A DNA stretch of 16,365 nucleotides, taken from NCBI GenBank assembly GCA_030667885.1, contig DAOUVA010000024.1, positions 1 through 16,365 on the forward strand, written 5' to 3'. The translations under genes were made by a program, and so were the position numbers. The first letter of the stretch is position 1, and each line of letters begins with the position of its first letter. The notes beneath the pieces were generated by a model. The model saw only the letters and a program-made list of their open reading frames with translations, did not search any database and was not told where the DNA came from. Source of the DNA: Phycisphaerae bacterium (GTDB lineage Bacteria > Planctomycetota > Phycisphaerae > Sedimentisphaerales > Anaerobacaceae). Positions 1-6,487 of this stretch are shown piece after piece.

Positions 1-483
1 CACCAAAATGAATCGTTCTGATGGATGGATGCTCACATAGGTCGGACCGGCGCCGCCGGAGCGGACAGTGTTGAGCAACGTCAAATGCCCGTCTGCCCGA
101 TCGATAGAGAAAGCGCTGACCGTGCCTTCATTGTCCTCCCCCACGCGGTCCGTCTCATTGGCGGAATACAGTCGCCTTCCGGTCGCATTCAAAGCCAGGC
201 AGCTCGGGCTTGTTCCCATCTCGTGAATGCCTGCGGGCGTCATCGCCCCGGTGGCGCGGTTCACCTGGAAAAGGTGTATGCCGCGACCATTGCCGGGCGG
301 CAGATCCACCTGCGTTGACAACACATCGCGAAGCGGCGAGCTGAAGGTACCGACATAGGCAATGAGTGGCCCACTGGCTTCATTCGATTGCGCTTGGAGC
401 AAACCGGCCATGAGCGGGGTTGTCCCCGCCAGGGCGACAGAAGTTTTTAGAAACGAACGCCGGGAACTCTCGAGTAGAGTCAT
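1..483 (-). CDS. Tat-exported lactonase-family beta-propeller protein, C-terminus outside the window
   Basis: The frame is open from an ATG at 483 to the window edge (161 codons seen). The N-terminus has the twin-arginine motif S-R-R-S-F-L-K (residues 7-13) followed by a hydrophobic stretch, so it is probably folded in the cytoplasm and exported by Tat. The mature part begins AYVGTFSSP and contains GRGIHLFQVN, the G-T-S-P-S-C-L-A-L motif, RRLYSANETD, GTVSAFSIDR and YVSIHPSERFIL. These are blades typical of the lactonase / 6-phosphogluconolactonase-like (YbhE, 3-carboxymuconate cyclase-like) seven-bladed propellers. Family members open sugar lactones or cyclise muconate; the substrate cannot be told here. 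It follows GH28 on the same strand by 73 nt (43 nt if the in-frame ATG at 513 is used), so co-transcription is likely. Neither ATG has a clear Shine-Dalgarno; 483 is chosen because it puts the Tat motif near the terminus. A role in processing oxidised uronate products is inference. Confidence 0.85.
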   Translation of the reverse strand, partial: MTLLESSRRSFLKTSVALAGTTPLMAGLLQAQSNEASGPLIAYVGTFSSPLRDVLSTQVDLPPGNGRGIHLFQVNRATGAMTPAGIHEMGTSPSCLALNATGRRLYSANETDRVGEDNEGTVSAFSIDRADGHLTLLNTVRSGGAGPTYVSIHPSERFILV

Positions 484-556
484 GACTGATAGGCATTTTG
501 ATTTTTCAATCATAGAAATAATTATACCCCCGAAGGAAGGAACCATTTTGGGTGTA

Positions 557-2170
557 TCAGGGCCGTTTCGCCCCGTTGACAGTGACAGCCCCGCGCGGTA
601 CGTTCTTTGCGCATTCCACATGGTCAGGATTAAGACCTTCGATGGTAATCGCGCCGCTCTCAGAACCACCGACCAGGAGAGGGGGACACTGCCCGGAAAG
701 GTTTACGTTCTTTATCGTTGCCTCAAATACATCATCAAGCGCAATCGGACGTCCTTTTGATGTTATGGAAACATTTTCCAGAGTAAGCTCCTTGACCCGA
801 TTGGCGATAGCGCCGTTCCCCACGTTTTCGAACACCGCGTTTTTGATATTGATGTTTTCCAGCCACTTCTCAGGCAAACCGATCATTTCGATTGCGGTAT
901 GGGCGCCGTTGACACGAACATTGTTGATGTAAACATTGCGGAACAAAGGCGATTTGCCGGTGGCCTCGCGCTCGTAATACGAGTTGAAGTTAATGGCCTG
1001 CCTCTCGATATTCTTCATCTCGACATTCTCGATGAAGATATTTTCGATAACATTACCGCGGCCGCGTGTGGTCTTGAAGCGAATGCCGCGATCACAGCCG
1101 TCGAAGTAGGCATCATGCACGTAGATATTGCGAATGCCGCCGGAGGTCTCACTGCCGAAAACGATCCCACCGCTGCCGGTACGGACGTCACGAGCCGTGA
1201 AATTGCGAACCACTATATTTTCACTGGCGATGCCAATCTTCAGACCATCCTCGTTGAGGCCGGACTTAATGACCACAGCGTCATCCCCTGTTTCTAAATG
1301 GTTGTACTCAATCAAGACGTTCTTGCAGGAATCGGGCACAATCCCGTCGCCGTTGGGCGACTCAAGACTATGCACGGTTATCCCGCGAACGATAATGTTC
1401 TCACTGTACACCGGGTGAACGTTCCACATCGGGGATTCCACAAGTGTGATCCCCTCTATGAGGATGTTTTTGGCCTTCCACGGCACGATAAAAGTTGGGC
1501 GCATTCCTTCCCGCCCGCCGCCTTTACCGTAACGGCGTTCTTCCAGTGGCACTTTGGTTGCTTCGACACGATTACCTCTATTATTGTTTTTGGCCCAACC
1601 CCACCACCAACGGCCATGGCCGTGGAGCGTACCCCGGCCGGTGATAGCAATATTTTCGACATGGGGCGCATAGATCAGGGGTGAGTAGTTGTAGGCCTCC
1701 ACACCTTCGCAGCGTACATGGACCACAGGCAGGTAATCCTCCAGATCATTACTGAAATGGACAACGGCTCCTTCGGCGATATGCAGATTCACATTGCTCT
1801 TAAGATGAATAGCACCGGTCAGCCAATCGCCCCTGGGGATGAGCACCTTCCCGCCGCCGCCCTCGTGGCAGGCGATAATGGCTTTGTGGATCGCTTCGGT
1901 GCTCTTGCGCTTTTCGTCATCCTCCCACTTGCACTGAACGGCTCCGTAGTCACGGATATCGAACGTGATATCTGGAAACGAAGGCCGCTTGAGCTGCGGC
2001 ATCTCGAACGGCGTTTTGATCGGCGCAATCGTAACGGGAAGCTCGGAGGTTGTCTTCTGATTTGCCAGGGCCGTCCTGCCGCCCAGCAATATACCGGCGG
2101 CTGTCCCGAGTTTTAAAATGGTTGCCGCAACAGCCAACGACCAAATGATGCTTTTTCTTCTCTTCATCAT
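557..2170 (-). CDS. Secreted glycoside hydrolase family 28 (polygalacturonase-like) enzyme
   Basis: This is a right-handed parallel beta-helix pectinase of about 537 residues. The N-terminus (MMKRRKS, a hydrophobic run, then TALA-NQ) is a signal peptide. The domain starts at FDIRDYGAV (about residue 72), the usual GH28 opening. Active-site blocks follow in order: SPNGDGIVPDS (Asp275), TGDDAVVIKSG (Asp296, Asp297), TGSGGIVFGSE (Ser333) and RGIRFKT (Arg364, Lys366). Canonical GH28 has NTDG, GDD, GHG and RIK, so the Asp triad and Arg/Lys are kept but the His of GHG is Ser. Family members hydrolyse alpha-1,4-galacturonosyl or rhamnogalacturonan linkages; the changed motif makes the substrate uncertain. 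An ATG at 2185 is also in frame, but GGAAAGG (2177-2183) lies 6 nt before the ATG at 2170, so the shorter start is preferred. It is first in a likely operon with the lactonase. Confidence 0.9.
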   Translation of the reverse strand: MMKRRKSIIWSLAVAATILKLGTAAGILLGGRTALANQKTTSELPVTIAPIKTPFEMPQLKRPSFPDITFDIRDYGAVQCKWEDDEKRKSTEAIHKAIIACHEGGGGKVLIPRGDWLTGAIHLKSNVNLHIAEGAVVHFSNDLEDYLPVVHVRCEGVEAYNYSPLIYAPHVENIAITGRGTLHGHGRWWWGWAKNNNRGNRVEATKVPLEERRYGKGGGREGMRPTFIVPWKAKNILIEGITLVESPMWNVHPVYSENIIVRGITVHSLESPNGDGIVPDSCKNVLIEYNHLETGDDAVVIKSGLNEDGLKIGIASENIVVRNFTARDVRTGSGGIVFGSETSGGIRNIYVHDAYFDGCDRGIRFKTTRGRGNVIENIFIENVEMKNIERQAINFNSYYEREATGKSPLFRNVYINNVRVNGAHTAIEMIGLPEKWLENINIKNAVFENVGNGAIANRVKELTLENVSITSKGRPIALDDVFEATIKNVNLSGQCPPLLVGGSESGAITIEGLNPDHVECAKNVPRGAVTVNGAKRP

Positions 2171-2176
2171 GAAATG

Positions 2177-2183
2177 CCTTTCC
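2177..2183 (-). promoter_or_regulatory. Ribosome binding site that fixes the GH28 start
   Basis: On the minus strand GGAAAGG lies 6 nt before the ATG at 2170. It would be inside the coding region if the ATG at 2185 were used, and no Shine-Dalgarno precedes that upstream ATG. This favours initiation at 2170 (or the adjacent ATG at 2167). Confidence 0.6.
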
Positions 2184-2243
2184 ATTTAAGATGGATATAA
2201 TCGGAATTTCCAATATGTCTTCACAAACGGTACTCCTACACCC

Positions 2244-2257
2244 TGTAAAACGTTATT
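2244..2257. promoter_or_regulatory. LacI-type operator-like site at the GH28 promoter
   Basis: TGTAAAACGTTATT resembles LacI-family operators (TGTAAA-CGTTTACA type), with an AACGTT core and one well-kept arm. It overlaps the predicted -10 box and start point. TGAAATACGTTATT at 6343-6356 is closely similar and also sits on a predicted promoter. Regulation is inferred from sequence likeness; no regulator gene lies in this window. Confidence 0.3.
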
Positions 2258-2284
2258 CTACCTGAATGATCTGCACCATTTCAA
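2255..2284 (-). promoter_or_regulatory. Predicted sigma-70-type promoter of the GH28-lactonase operon
   Basis: On the minus strand there is TTGAAA (2284-2279), an 18-nt spacer and TAGAAT (2260-2255). Transcription would start near 2248, giving a leader of about 78 nt. The -10 box overlaps the operator-like site at 2244-2257, as expected for repression. Called by eye only. Confidence 0.45.
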
Positions 2285-2479
2285 ACGGGATTTACCATTT
2301 ACATTTTACCGAAACATTCCCGCAAGCTTCAAGTCTATTTATAACTTAATATCATCTCAATTTCAACATTGTTTCGGGAAGCTCAGAAAATGCAGAGAGT
2401 TGTAAGAGTGCTGTTATCCCTAAAAGAAGTATATTATTGAGACTTATATGTCTCGCCGTCTACTTAATCAATTACGGGT

Positions 2480-2505
2480 ATTTGTGACGCGTAGCCGTCG
2501 CAAAT
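2480..2505. repeat. 26-bp near-perfect inverted repeat in the GH28/beta-helix spacer
   Basis: The arms ATTTGTGACG (2480-2489) and CGTCGCAAAT (2496-2505) are complementary over 10 bp with one G-T pair, around a 6-nt centre CGTAGC. There is no T-tract on either strand, so it is not an evident rho-independent terminator. It lies between divergent genes just before intergenic repeat copy A. It may be an operator or a REP-like element. Confidence 0.6.
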
Positions 2506-2510
2506 GCTCT

Positions 2511-2664
2511 ATTAATCCGATTTCACACTGAAAATTCTCAAAAAAATCTGTATTTGCGCACAAAATCCATATTTATTCGGACTCGATATCGGTAAAATTA
2601 ACATTTGTGGTGACAAAATTTAGACACAAAGTCACCAGAAAATCAGGGTGATTTATAGCTCCTG
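2511..2664 (+). repeat. Intergenic repeat family, copy A
   Basis: This is one of three related intergenic sequences in the window. Shared blocks in order are AATCCGAT, AAAATT-TCAA-AAAT, GTATTT-CGC, an AT-rich stretch, TTATTCGGA, GATAT-GG-AAAATTAAC, ATTTGTGGTGAC, and after a gap AAATCAGGGTGATTTATAGCTC. This copy has a perfect 7-bp inverted repeat, TGGTGAC (2608-2614) and GTCACCA (2631-2637). An outer pair is AATCCGA with TCGGACT. It ends 79 nt before the beta-helix gene. No protein frame is visible. The rest of the 2186-2743 spacer holds only the promoter, operator and palindrome listed separately. Confidence 0.65.
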
Positions 2665-2743
2665 TAACCCGATGAAATTGAACTGATGTACGAACATTGT
2701 CAGCAAACCAAAGTGAACATGAAATTATGAATAGGAGACCGTA

Positions 2744-4381
2744 ATGCTCAAGCAAAACAAGCGTTGCATGATTATCTTGATTTTAATGGCGTCGATTGAA
2801 GCGTCTGCCGCTGTGGATGTGAATGTGGCGGATTTTGACTTGCAGGGATTTATCGACAAAGCCATTCAGATGAAACTTGAGCCCATTGTTGTTCCTCCAG
2901 GACGCTATCGGGTGACACCTCGACATCGGCAACACCTGGTCCTCAGAGATCTGAAAGATGTTTGTATCATTGCCAACGGTGTGGAGATGATCTGCACCCA
3001 AACCACTCGGGCTCTGACCATCGAGAACTGCCAAAACCTCACCCTGAAGGGAATGGTCATCGATTATGACCCCTTGCCGTACACCCAGGGCAGGATCGTT
3101 AAGTTATCGGAGAACAATACTGTACATGATATTGAACTGTTTGACGGGTATGCGCGAGGCGATCAGGTTCAGGATTTCAAGTATGAGATTTTTAAAGCGG
3201 ACACGCGGACCCTGCGTTTTGGCAGTTATTTTGAGTTTCGCGCGGTTGACAGGCAAGCAGACCGGATTCGTGTGAAACGTGGCGGCCGTTATCACGGGGA
3301 GCAGGTTGGTGACATCATTGCGATTGGTACGTCCTATGCCCCGGGCGGCCAGATCCCTCACGCCATTTACACCACGCGCAGCAAGAATGTGGTACTGGAA
3401 GATGTCACCTTGTATGCGTCGAATTGCTTCGGCTTCTTTGAAACCGAGTGCGAGAAGACTACGTATCTGCGTTGCCGCGTTGACAGGCGCGCAGCACAGG
3501 ATGACTTCAAGGCACGTGAAGATCCCCGGATTCGTTCCCTGGATGCGGATGCCTTTCACAGCAAACACGCGGTCGTTGGCCCCCAACTCATTGGGTGTAC
3601 GGCCCATTTTCAGGCAGATGACTGCGTCAACATCTGCGGTGATTACCACATGGTCATGGCCTGTGACGGGCCGAAACTTCGTGTCCTGGCCAAGGGCCGC
3701 ATCAATATCGAACCCGGCGATCCCCTGGAGGTGGTGGGGTATGATGGGCGGCGTCTGGCCGATGCCAGGGCTGTTCGCCTGACACGTCAGGGCAGGGCTA
3801 CTGCCCAAGAGCAGACCTTCATGAGTCAGCAACGCATGCACAAGCCCTTTACAGAGGGCTCTTTGCGACAGATCTACGAAGTGGTCATAGACAGGCCAGT
3901 GGACTTGGCTCAGGGCAGTGTTATTGCCGCAGCCAATCGTATTGGCAACGGATTCAAAGTGACACAATGCGATTTCGGCTTTAACCGATCACGCGGCATT
4001 CTGATCAAAGCCAGTCACGGTGAGGTCTCAAACAACCGGATTGAAGGGTGCGTGGAAGAGGCCATCAAAGTGGCACCCGAATTCTGGTGGCTGGAAGCAG
4101 GCAGCAGCAATGATGTACGGATTACTGGAAACACCATTCAACACTGTGGCGGCATGGGCATTGCCGTGTACGCCTTGGCAGGTGCCGGAGGTCTGGCCCC
4201 GGCTGGGGCTCACAACAATATCGTGATTGAAGACAACCGATTGCGTGACGTGGCCGGACGGGAAATCTGGGTCACGTCTACCCGCGGACTGACTCTTCGT
4301 AACAATGACTTCGGCGACATAGAACCGGATATCAAGCTCGAAAACTGCGAGGATGAAGATGGCGTGATCACTCCACGCTGA
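2744..4381 (+). CDS. Secreted right-handed parallel beta-helix enzyme, GH110-like (alpha-1,3-galactosidase type)
   Basis: 545 residues. The start is supported by AGGAG at 2733-2737, 6 nt before ATG. A signal peptide (MLKQNKRCMIILILMASIEA, cleavage near SA-AVD, residue 23) precedes a PPGRYRVTPRHRQHLVLRDL segment and then successive beta-helix coils such as NCQNLTLKGMVIDYD, SKNVVLEDVTLYAS, QADDCVNICGDY, HGEVSNNRIEGCVEEAIKV, SNDVRITGNTIQHCGGMGI and HNNIVIEDNRLRDV. The block DADAFHS (Asp269) with QADDCVNICG (Asp292, Asp293) matches in order and spacing what I recall of the acidic triad in GH110 enzymes, which cleave terminal alpha-1,3-galactose. The GH27 gene downstream points the same way. GH110 assignment is from motifs and fold only; another pectate-lyase-fold family (Beta_helix / DUF1565-like) is the main alternative. 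Confidence 0.65.
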   Translation: MLKQNKRCMIILILMASIEASAAVDVNVADFDLQGFIDKAIQMKLEPIVVPPGRYRVTPRHRQHLVLRDLKDVCIIANGVEMICTQTTRALTIENCQNLTLKGMVIDYDPLPYTQGRIVKLSENNTVHDIELFDGYARGDQVQDFKYEIFKADTRTLRFGSYFEFRAVDRQADRIRVKRGGRYHGEQVGDIIAIGTSYAPGGQIPHAIYTTRSKNVVLEDVTLYASNCFGFFETECEKTTYLRCRVDRRAAQDDFKAREDPRIRSLDADAFHSKHAVVGPQLIGCTAHFQADDCVNICGDYHMVMACDGPKLRVLAKGRINIEPGDPLEVVGYDGRRLADARAVRLTRQGRATAQEQTFMSQQRMHKPFTEGSLRQIYEVVIDRPVDLAQGSVIAAANRIGNGFKVTQCDFGFNRSRGILIKASHGEVSNNRIEGCVEEAIKVAPEFWWLEAGSSNDVRITGNTIQHCGGMGIAVYALAGAGGLAPAGAHNNIVIEDNRLRDVAGREIWVTSTRGLTLRNNDFGDIEPDIKLENCEDEDGVITPR

Positions 4382-4485
4382 CAGTAGAATATCCATAATA
4401 GCCATGTTCTTAATAGCTGTGTGAGGTAGAATATGCCCATGAAAAATATCCTGTCTAACTGCCCACTTTTTTTATCTCCAATCAT

Positions 4486-4500
4486 CGTAAACCGTTTACG
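4486..4500. promoter_or_regulatory. LacI-type palindrome over the 3' end of the GH27 gene
   Basis: CGTAAACCGTTTACG is a perfect palindrome around a central base and a good match to LacI-family operator form. It overlaps the GH27 stop codon (4496-4498), in the convergent gap after the beta-helix gene. It is far from any promoter I can see; a related site (CGGTAACCTTTACGG) lies in the GH27 promoter at 5761-5775. It could serve a looping repressor or be chance. The rest of the gap (4382-4485) has a T7 tract at 4467-4473 but no convincing hairpin. Confidence 0.35.
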
Positions 4501-5704
4501 GTACAATCTTGAGCATCACTACACCATGAGAAGGAACGTCTGCAGCATAAGCACCGCTTGATGATCCAAGATCTTTCTTCTGCCACAGATCCCGGATATT
4601 GGCTTTGACGTGCTCTGGATAACCAATCTCAGTCCATAGCACACCAATGTTAACCTCTCTGTCACTACGATTAAACAAGACAACAGCTCGCGATCCATCC
4701 TGCAGCACCTTGCTCCATACTTCCAGGTCGCCATCGTCGCGTACTTTGACACCCTGCTTACCCAAAGGATCTTGATTGACAGCGATGACTTCTTTGTTCA
4801 CCATGATTTCCATGATCTCAGGCGTTGCCTTGCGAATATCATTGCCCAGCATTAGAGGCGCTGCCAACATGCACCACAGACTGAAATGGGCCTTGTTTTC
4901 ATCAAGAGTTAGTTCACCATTTCCCACTTCCAGCATATCAGGATCGTTCCAGTGACCCGGCCCGGCATAGCTCTCTAAGCCTACCTGCAGATCAAGGATC
5001 TTGGTAAAGCCAATAAAATTCTCGATTTGCACACCTTTGGACAACACCATCCGACCCCCATCCCAGGTTGGACGGATATCAAAGGTGGTGCGCCATAAGT
5101 GCCCTACACCCTTGCCCCATAGCCAAGGTTTGTTGGTACCCCATTCGCAAATGCTAAAGACAATGGGACGGCCTGCTTTTTCCAGGGCGTCACGCATGAG
5201 GCGATAGCAATCCGGGGCACTCTGATTGCCGGTAGAGCACCAGTCGTATTTCAGATAGTCCACACCCCAGGCCGCATATTGACGGGCATCCTGATATTCG
5301 TAGCCGCGGCTGCCCGGATAACCACCACAAGTCTTGTAACCGGCATCCGAATAAATCCCAAATTTGAGGCCCTTGGAATGAACATAATCCGCTAATGCTT
5401 TAATACCGGATGGGAATTTCTTCTTATTCACAACAATATTACCCTGGGCATCACGGTTGATCTGCCAACCATCGTCAATAACAATATATTCATAGCCGGC
5501 ATCCTTAAATCCTCGCGCCACAAACAGATCCGCAATACCGCGTACCAGATTTTCGTTGATTTCAAGACGGAAGGTGTTCCAACTATTCCATCCCATAGGT
5601 GGCCTCTGAGCAAGGTCCTTCCAGCTCTCGCCGGCGGTTAAACAGGTTGAGCTACTCAAACAAAGCAAGAAACTCATCAGAACGAACTCTCTGCATTTTT
5701 TCAT
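4496..5704 (-). CDS. Secreted alpha-galactosidase, glycoside hydrolase family 27
   Basis: 402 residues, a normal length for bacterial GH27. A signal peptide (MKKCREFVLMSFLLCLSSST, cleavage near LTA-GE, residue 24) leads to the family opening RPPMGWNSWNTF (35-45). The TIM barrel shows YIVIDDGWQ (73-81), GIYSDAGYKTCGGYPGS (116-132), YLKYDWC with nucleophile Asp154, and LWRTTFD in which Asp209 of R-x3-D is the expected acid/base. AGPGHWNDPDMLEVGN (247-262), AAPLMLGNDIR and VNQDPLGKQG complete the fold, and a C-terminal beta-sandwich follows. The enzyme removes terminal alpha-1,6- (or alpha-1,3-)galactose with retention. It acts outside the cytoplasm and is convergent with the GH110-like gene, with 114 nt between them. 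The Shine-Dalgarno is weak (GGGAAAAG). All catalytic residues are present. Confidence 0.95.
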   Translation of the reverse strand: MKKCREFVLMSFLLCLSSSTCLTAGESWKDLAQRPPMGWNSWNTFRLEINENLVRGIADLFVARGFKDAGYEYIVIDDGWQINRDAQGNIVVNKKKFPSGIKALADYVHSKGLKFGIYSDAGYKTCGGYPGSRGYEYQDARQYAAWGVDYLKYDWCSTGNQSAPDCYRLMRDALEKAGRPIVFSICEWGTNKPWLWGKGVGHLWRTTFDIRPTWDGGRMVLSKGVQIENFIGFTKILDLQVGLESYAGPGHWNDPDMLEVGNGELTLDENKAHFSLWCMLAAPLMLGNDIRKATPEIMEIMVNKEVIAVNQDPLGKQGVKVRDDGDLEVWSKVLQDGSRAVVLFNRSDREVNIGVLWTEIGYPEHVKANIRDLWQKKDLGSSSGAYAADVPSHGVVMLKIVP

Positions 5705-5742
5705 AATCTACTTTTCCCTTTCTTTACTTCAATAAAATAATG

Positions 5743-5775
5743 ATTATACCTGACTGTTGCCGGTAACCTTTACGG
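5743..5775 (-). promoter_or_regulatory. GH27 promoter with overlapping operator-like site
   Basis: On the minus strand a perfect TATAAT (5748-5743) is preceded by GG, with transcription expected near 5736 and a leader of about 32 nt. No good -35 box is seen at the right distance. That place is occupied by the imperfect palindrome CGGTAACCTTTACGG (5761-5775), similar to the palindrome at 4486-4500. Overlap of an operator with the -35 region would suit repression or activation by a sugar-responsive regulator; this is inference. Confidence 0.4.
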
Positions 5776-5846
5776 TGATAAAGGCAAGGTCATAGCCATC
5801 CAGAACCAACCAATTGTATCAATTCCTCCGATTACATACAAATATT

Positions 5847-5954
5847 TCATCCGGATGGAAGATAACTGGGTGCAACCAGATATTCTGGTCGCACCCGAAT
5901 AATCAGCAAGAAGGACAAGGCTTGACTTAGCGGATATTTCACGTTTAACTTCAT
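5847..5954 (-). CDS. Possible 35-residue leader or gene remnant
   Basis: A 35-codon frame starts MKLNVKYPLSQALSFLLIIR and ends YLPSG. AGGAG (5963-5967) is 8 nt before the ATG, and a promoter-like pair lies at 5991-6019. The N-terminal half looks like a truncated signal peptide (positive start, hydrophobic SQALSFLLII) but the rest has no recognisable feature. It lies upstream of GH27 on the same strand, separated by the GH27 promoter. It may be the broken start of a lost exported protein or a leader peptide. I do not recognise it. Confidence 0.25.
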   Translation of the reverse strand: MKLNVKYPLSQALSFLLIIRVRPEYLVAPSYLPSG

Positions 5955-5990
5955 AAACTGTACTCCTGAATGCTCCGGTCTCTATAATAG

Positions 5991-6019
5991 CTAATAGATT
6001 TCAACGCTTCTTCAATCAA
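5991..6019 (-). promoter_or_regulatory. Possible promoter upstream of the 35-codon frame
   Basis: On the minus strand TTGATT (6019-6014), a 17-nt spacer and TATTAG (5996-5991) precede the AGGAG and ATG of the short frame. The sequence is AT-rich, so chance matches are likely. Confidence 0.25.
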
Positions 6020-6084
6020 AATGGGGAAATGCATGTAACGCGAACGCAAAGTACGCCTATGAAGAGCTCAAAGTCAAATACTAA

Positions 6085-6342
6085 AATCACTGTCGCCACA
6101 AATCTTCTTTGAGACATCCACCTTACGATGTATCAGCCAAGGTTCGCCGCTTATCTGGACAGCTTTCCGACTTCACGATGCATTATAATGGACATCGTGA
6201 ATCTACCTATGTCTTGGTCAGTGGTCGTGGTGTCCCGAAATAGTAGGAAGAAATCAGTTCTCGACGTAAGTGCTATACTTTTGTGGATGCTTTTTTGGGC
6301 CATCGGTATGTTGAAGCCGTCGAAATACTCTTGATATTTTGA
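6085..6342 (+). other. Spacer with possible decayed coding sequence
   Basis: In the 783-nt spacer between GH27 and the LamG gene one plus-strand frame reads as protein-like over two segments, 6085-6240 (ending STYVLVSGRGVPK) and 6247-6339 (RRKCYTFVDAFLGHRYVEAVE), interrupted by two adjacent TAG codons at 6241-6246. There is no start codon with a ribosome site and I cannot name a family. It may be the remains of a gene or simply chance. Nothing else supported is seen here apart from the short frame and promoters listed. Confidence 0.15.
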
Positions 6343-6358
6343 TGAAATACGTTATTAT
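6331..6358 (+). promoter_or_regulatory. Predicted promoter of the LamG gene with operator-like overlap
   Basis: TTGATA (6331-6336), a 16-nt spacer and TATTAT (6353-6358) predict a start near 6365 and a leader of about 120 nt. TGAAATACGTTATT (6343-6356) covers the spacer and -10 box and matches the site at the GH28 promoter in 12 of 14 positions. The leader has a GTATCA/TGATAC inverted pair (6381-6386, 6413-6418) that could form a hairpin. Confidence 0.4.
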
Positions 6359-6487
6359 GAGACTTGAGGCTTACAAGAGTGTATCAATTAAATTTAAATG
6401 GGAAATCCCGGGTGATACAATTATTCATAGTTTGCATTACATTGGCTCATCAAAATACCATTAACAAAGCAGTAGGAGGATTTGACA

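Noticed and set aside
2573..2755. 60-codon minus-strand frame in the spacer before the beta-helix gene
   Set aside because: It lies over repeat copy A and the start of the next gene, has no ribosome site and no protein-like composition.
3104..3967. 287-codon open frame on the minus strand inside the GH110-like gene
   Set aside because: It is antisense to a gene with signal peptide, ribosome site and family motifs. The translation has no recognisable domain and no ribosome binding site.
4460..4475. Terminator at the T7 tract after the GH110-like gene
   Set aside because: No GC-rich hairpin precedes the T-tract on the plus strand, so it was not called.
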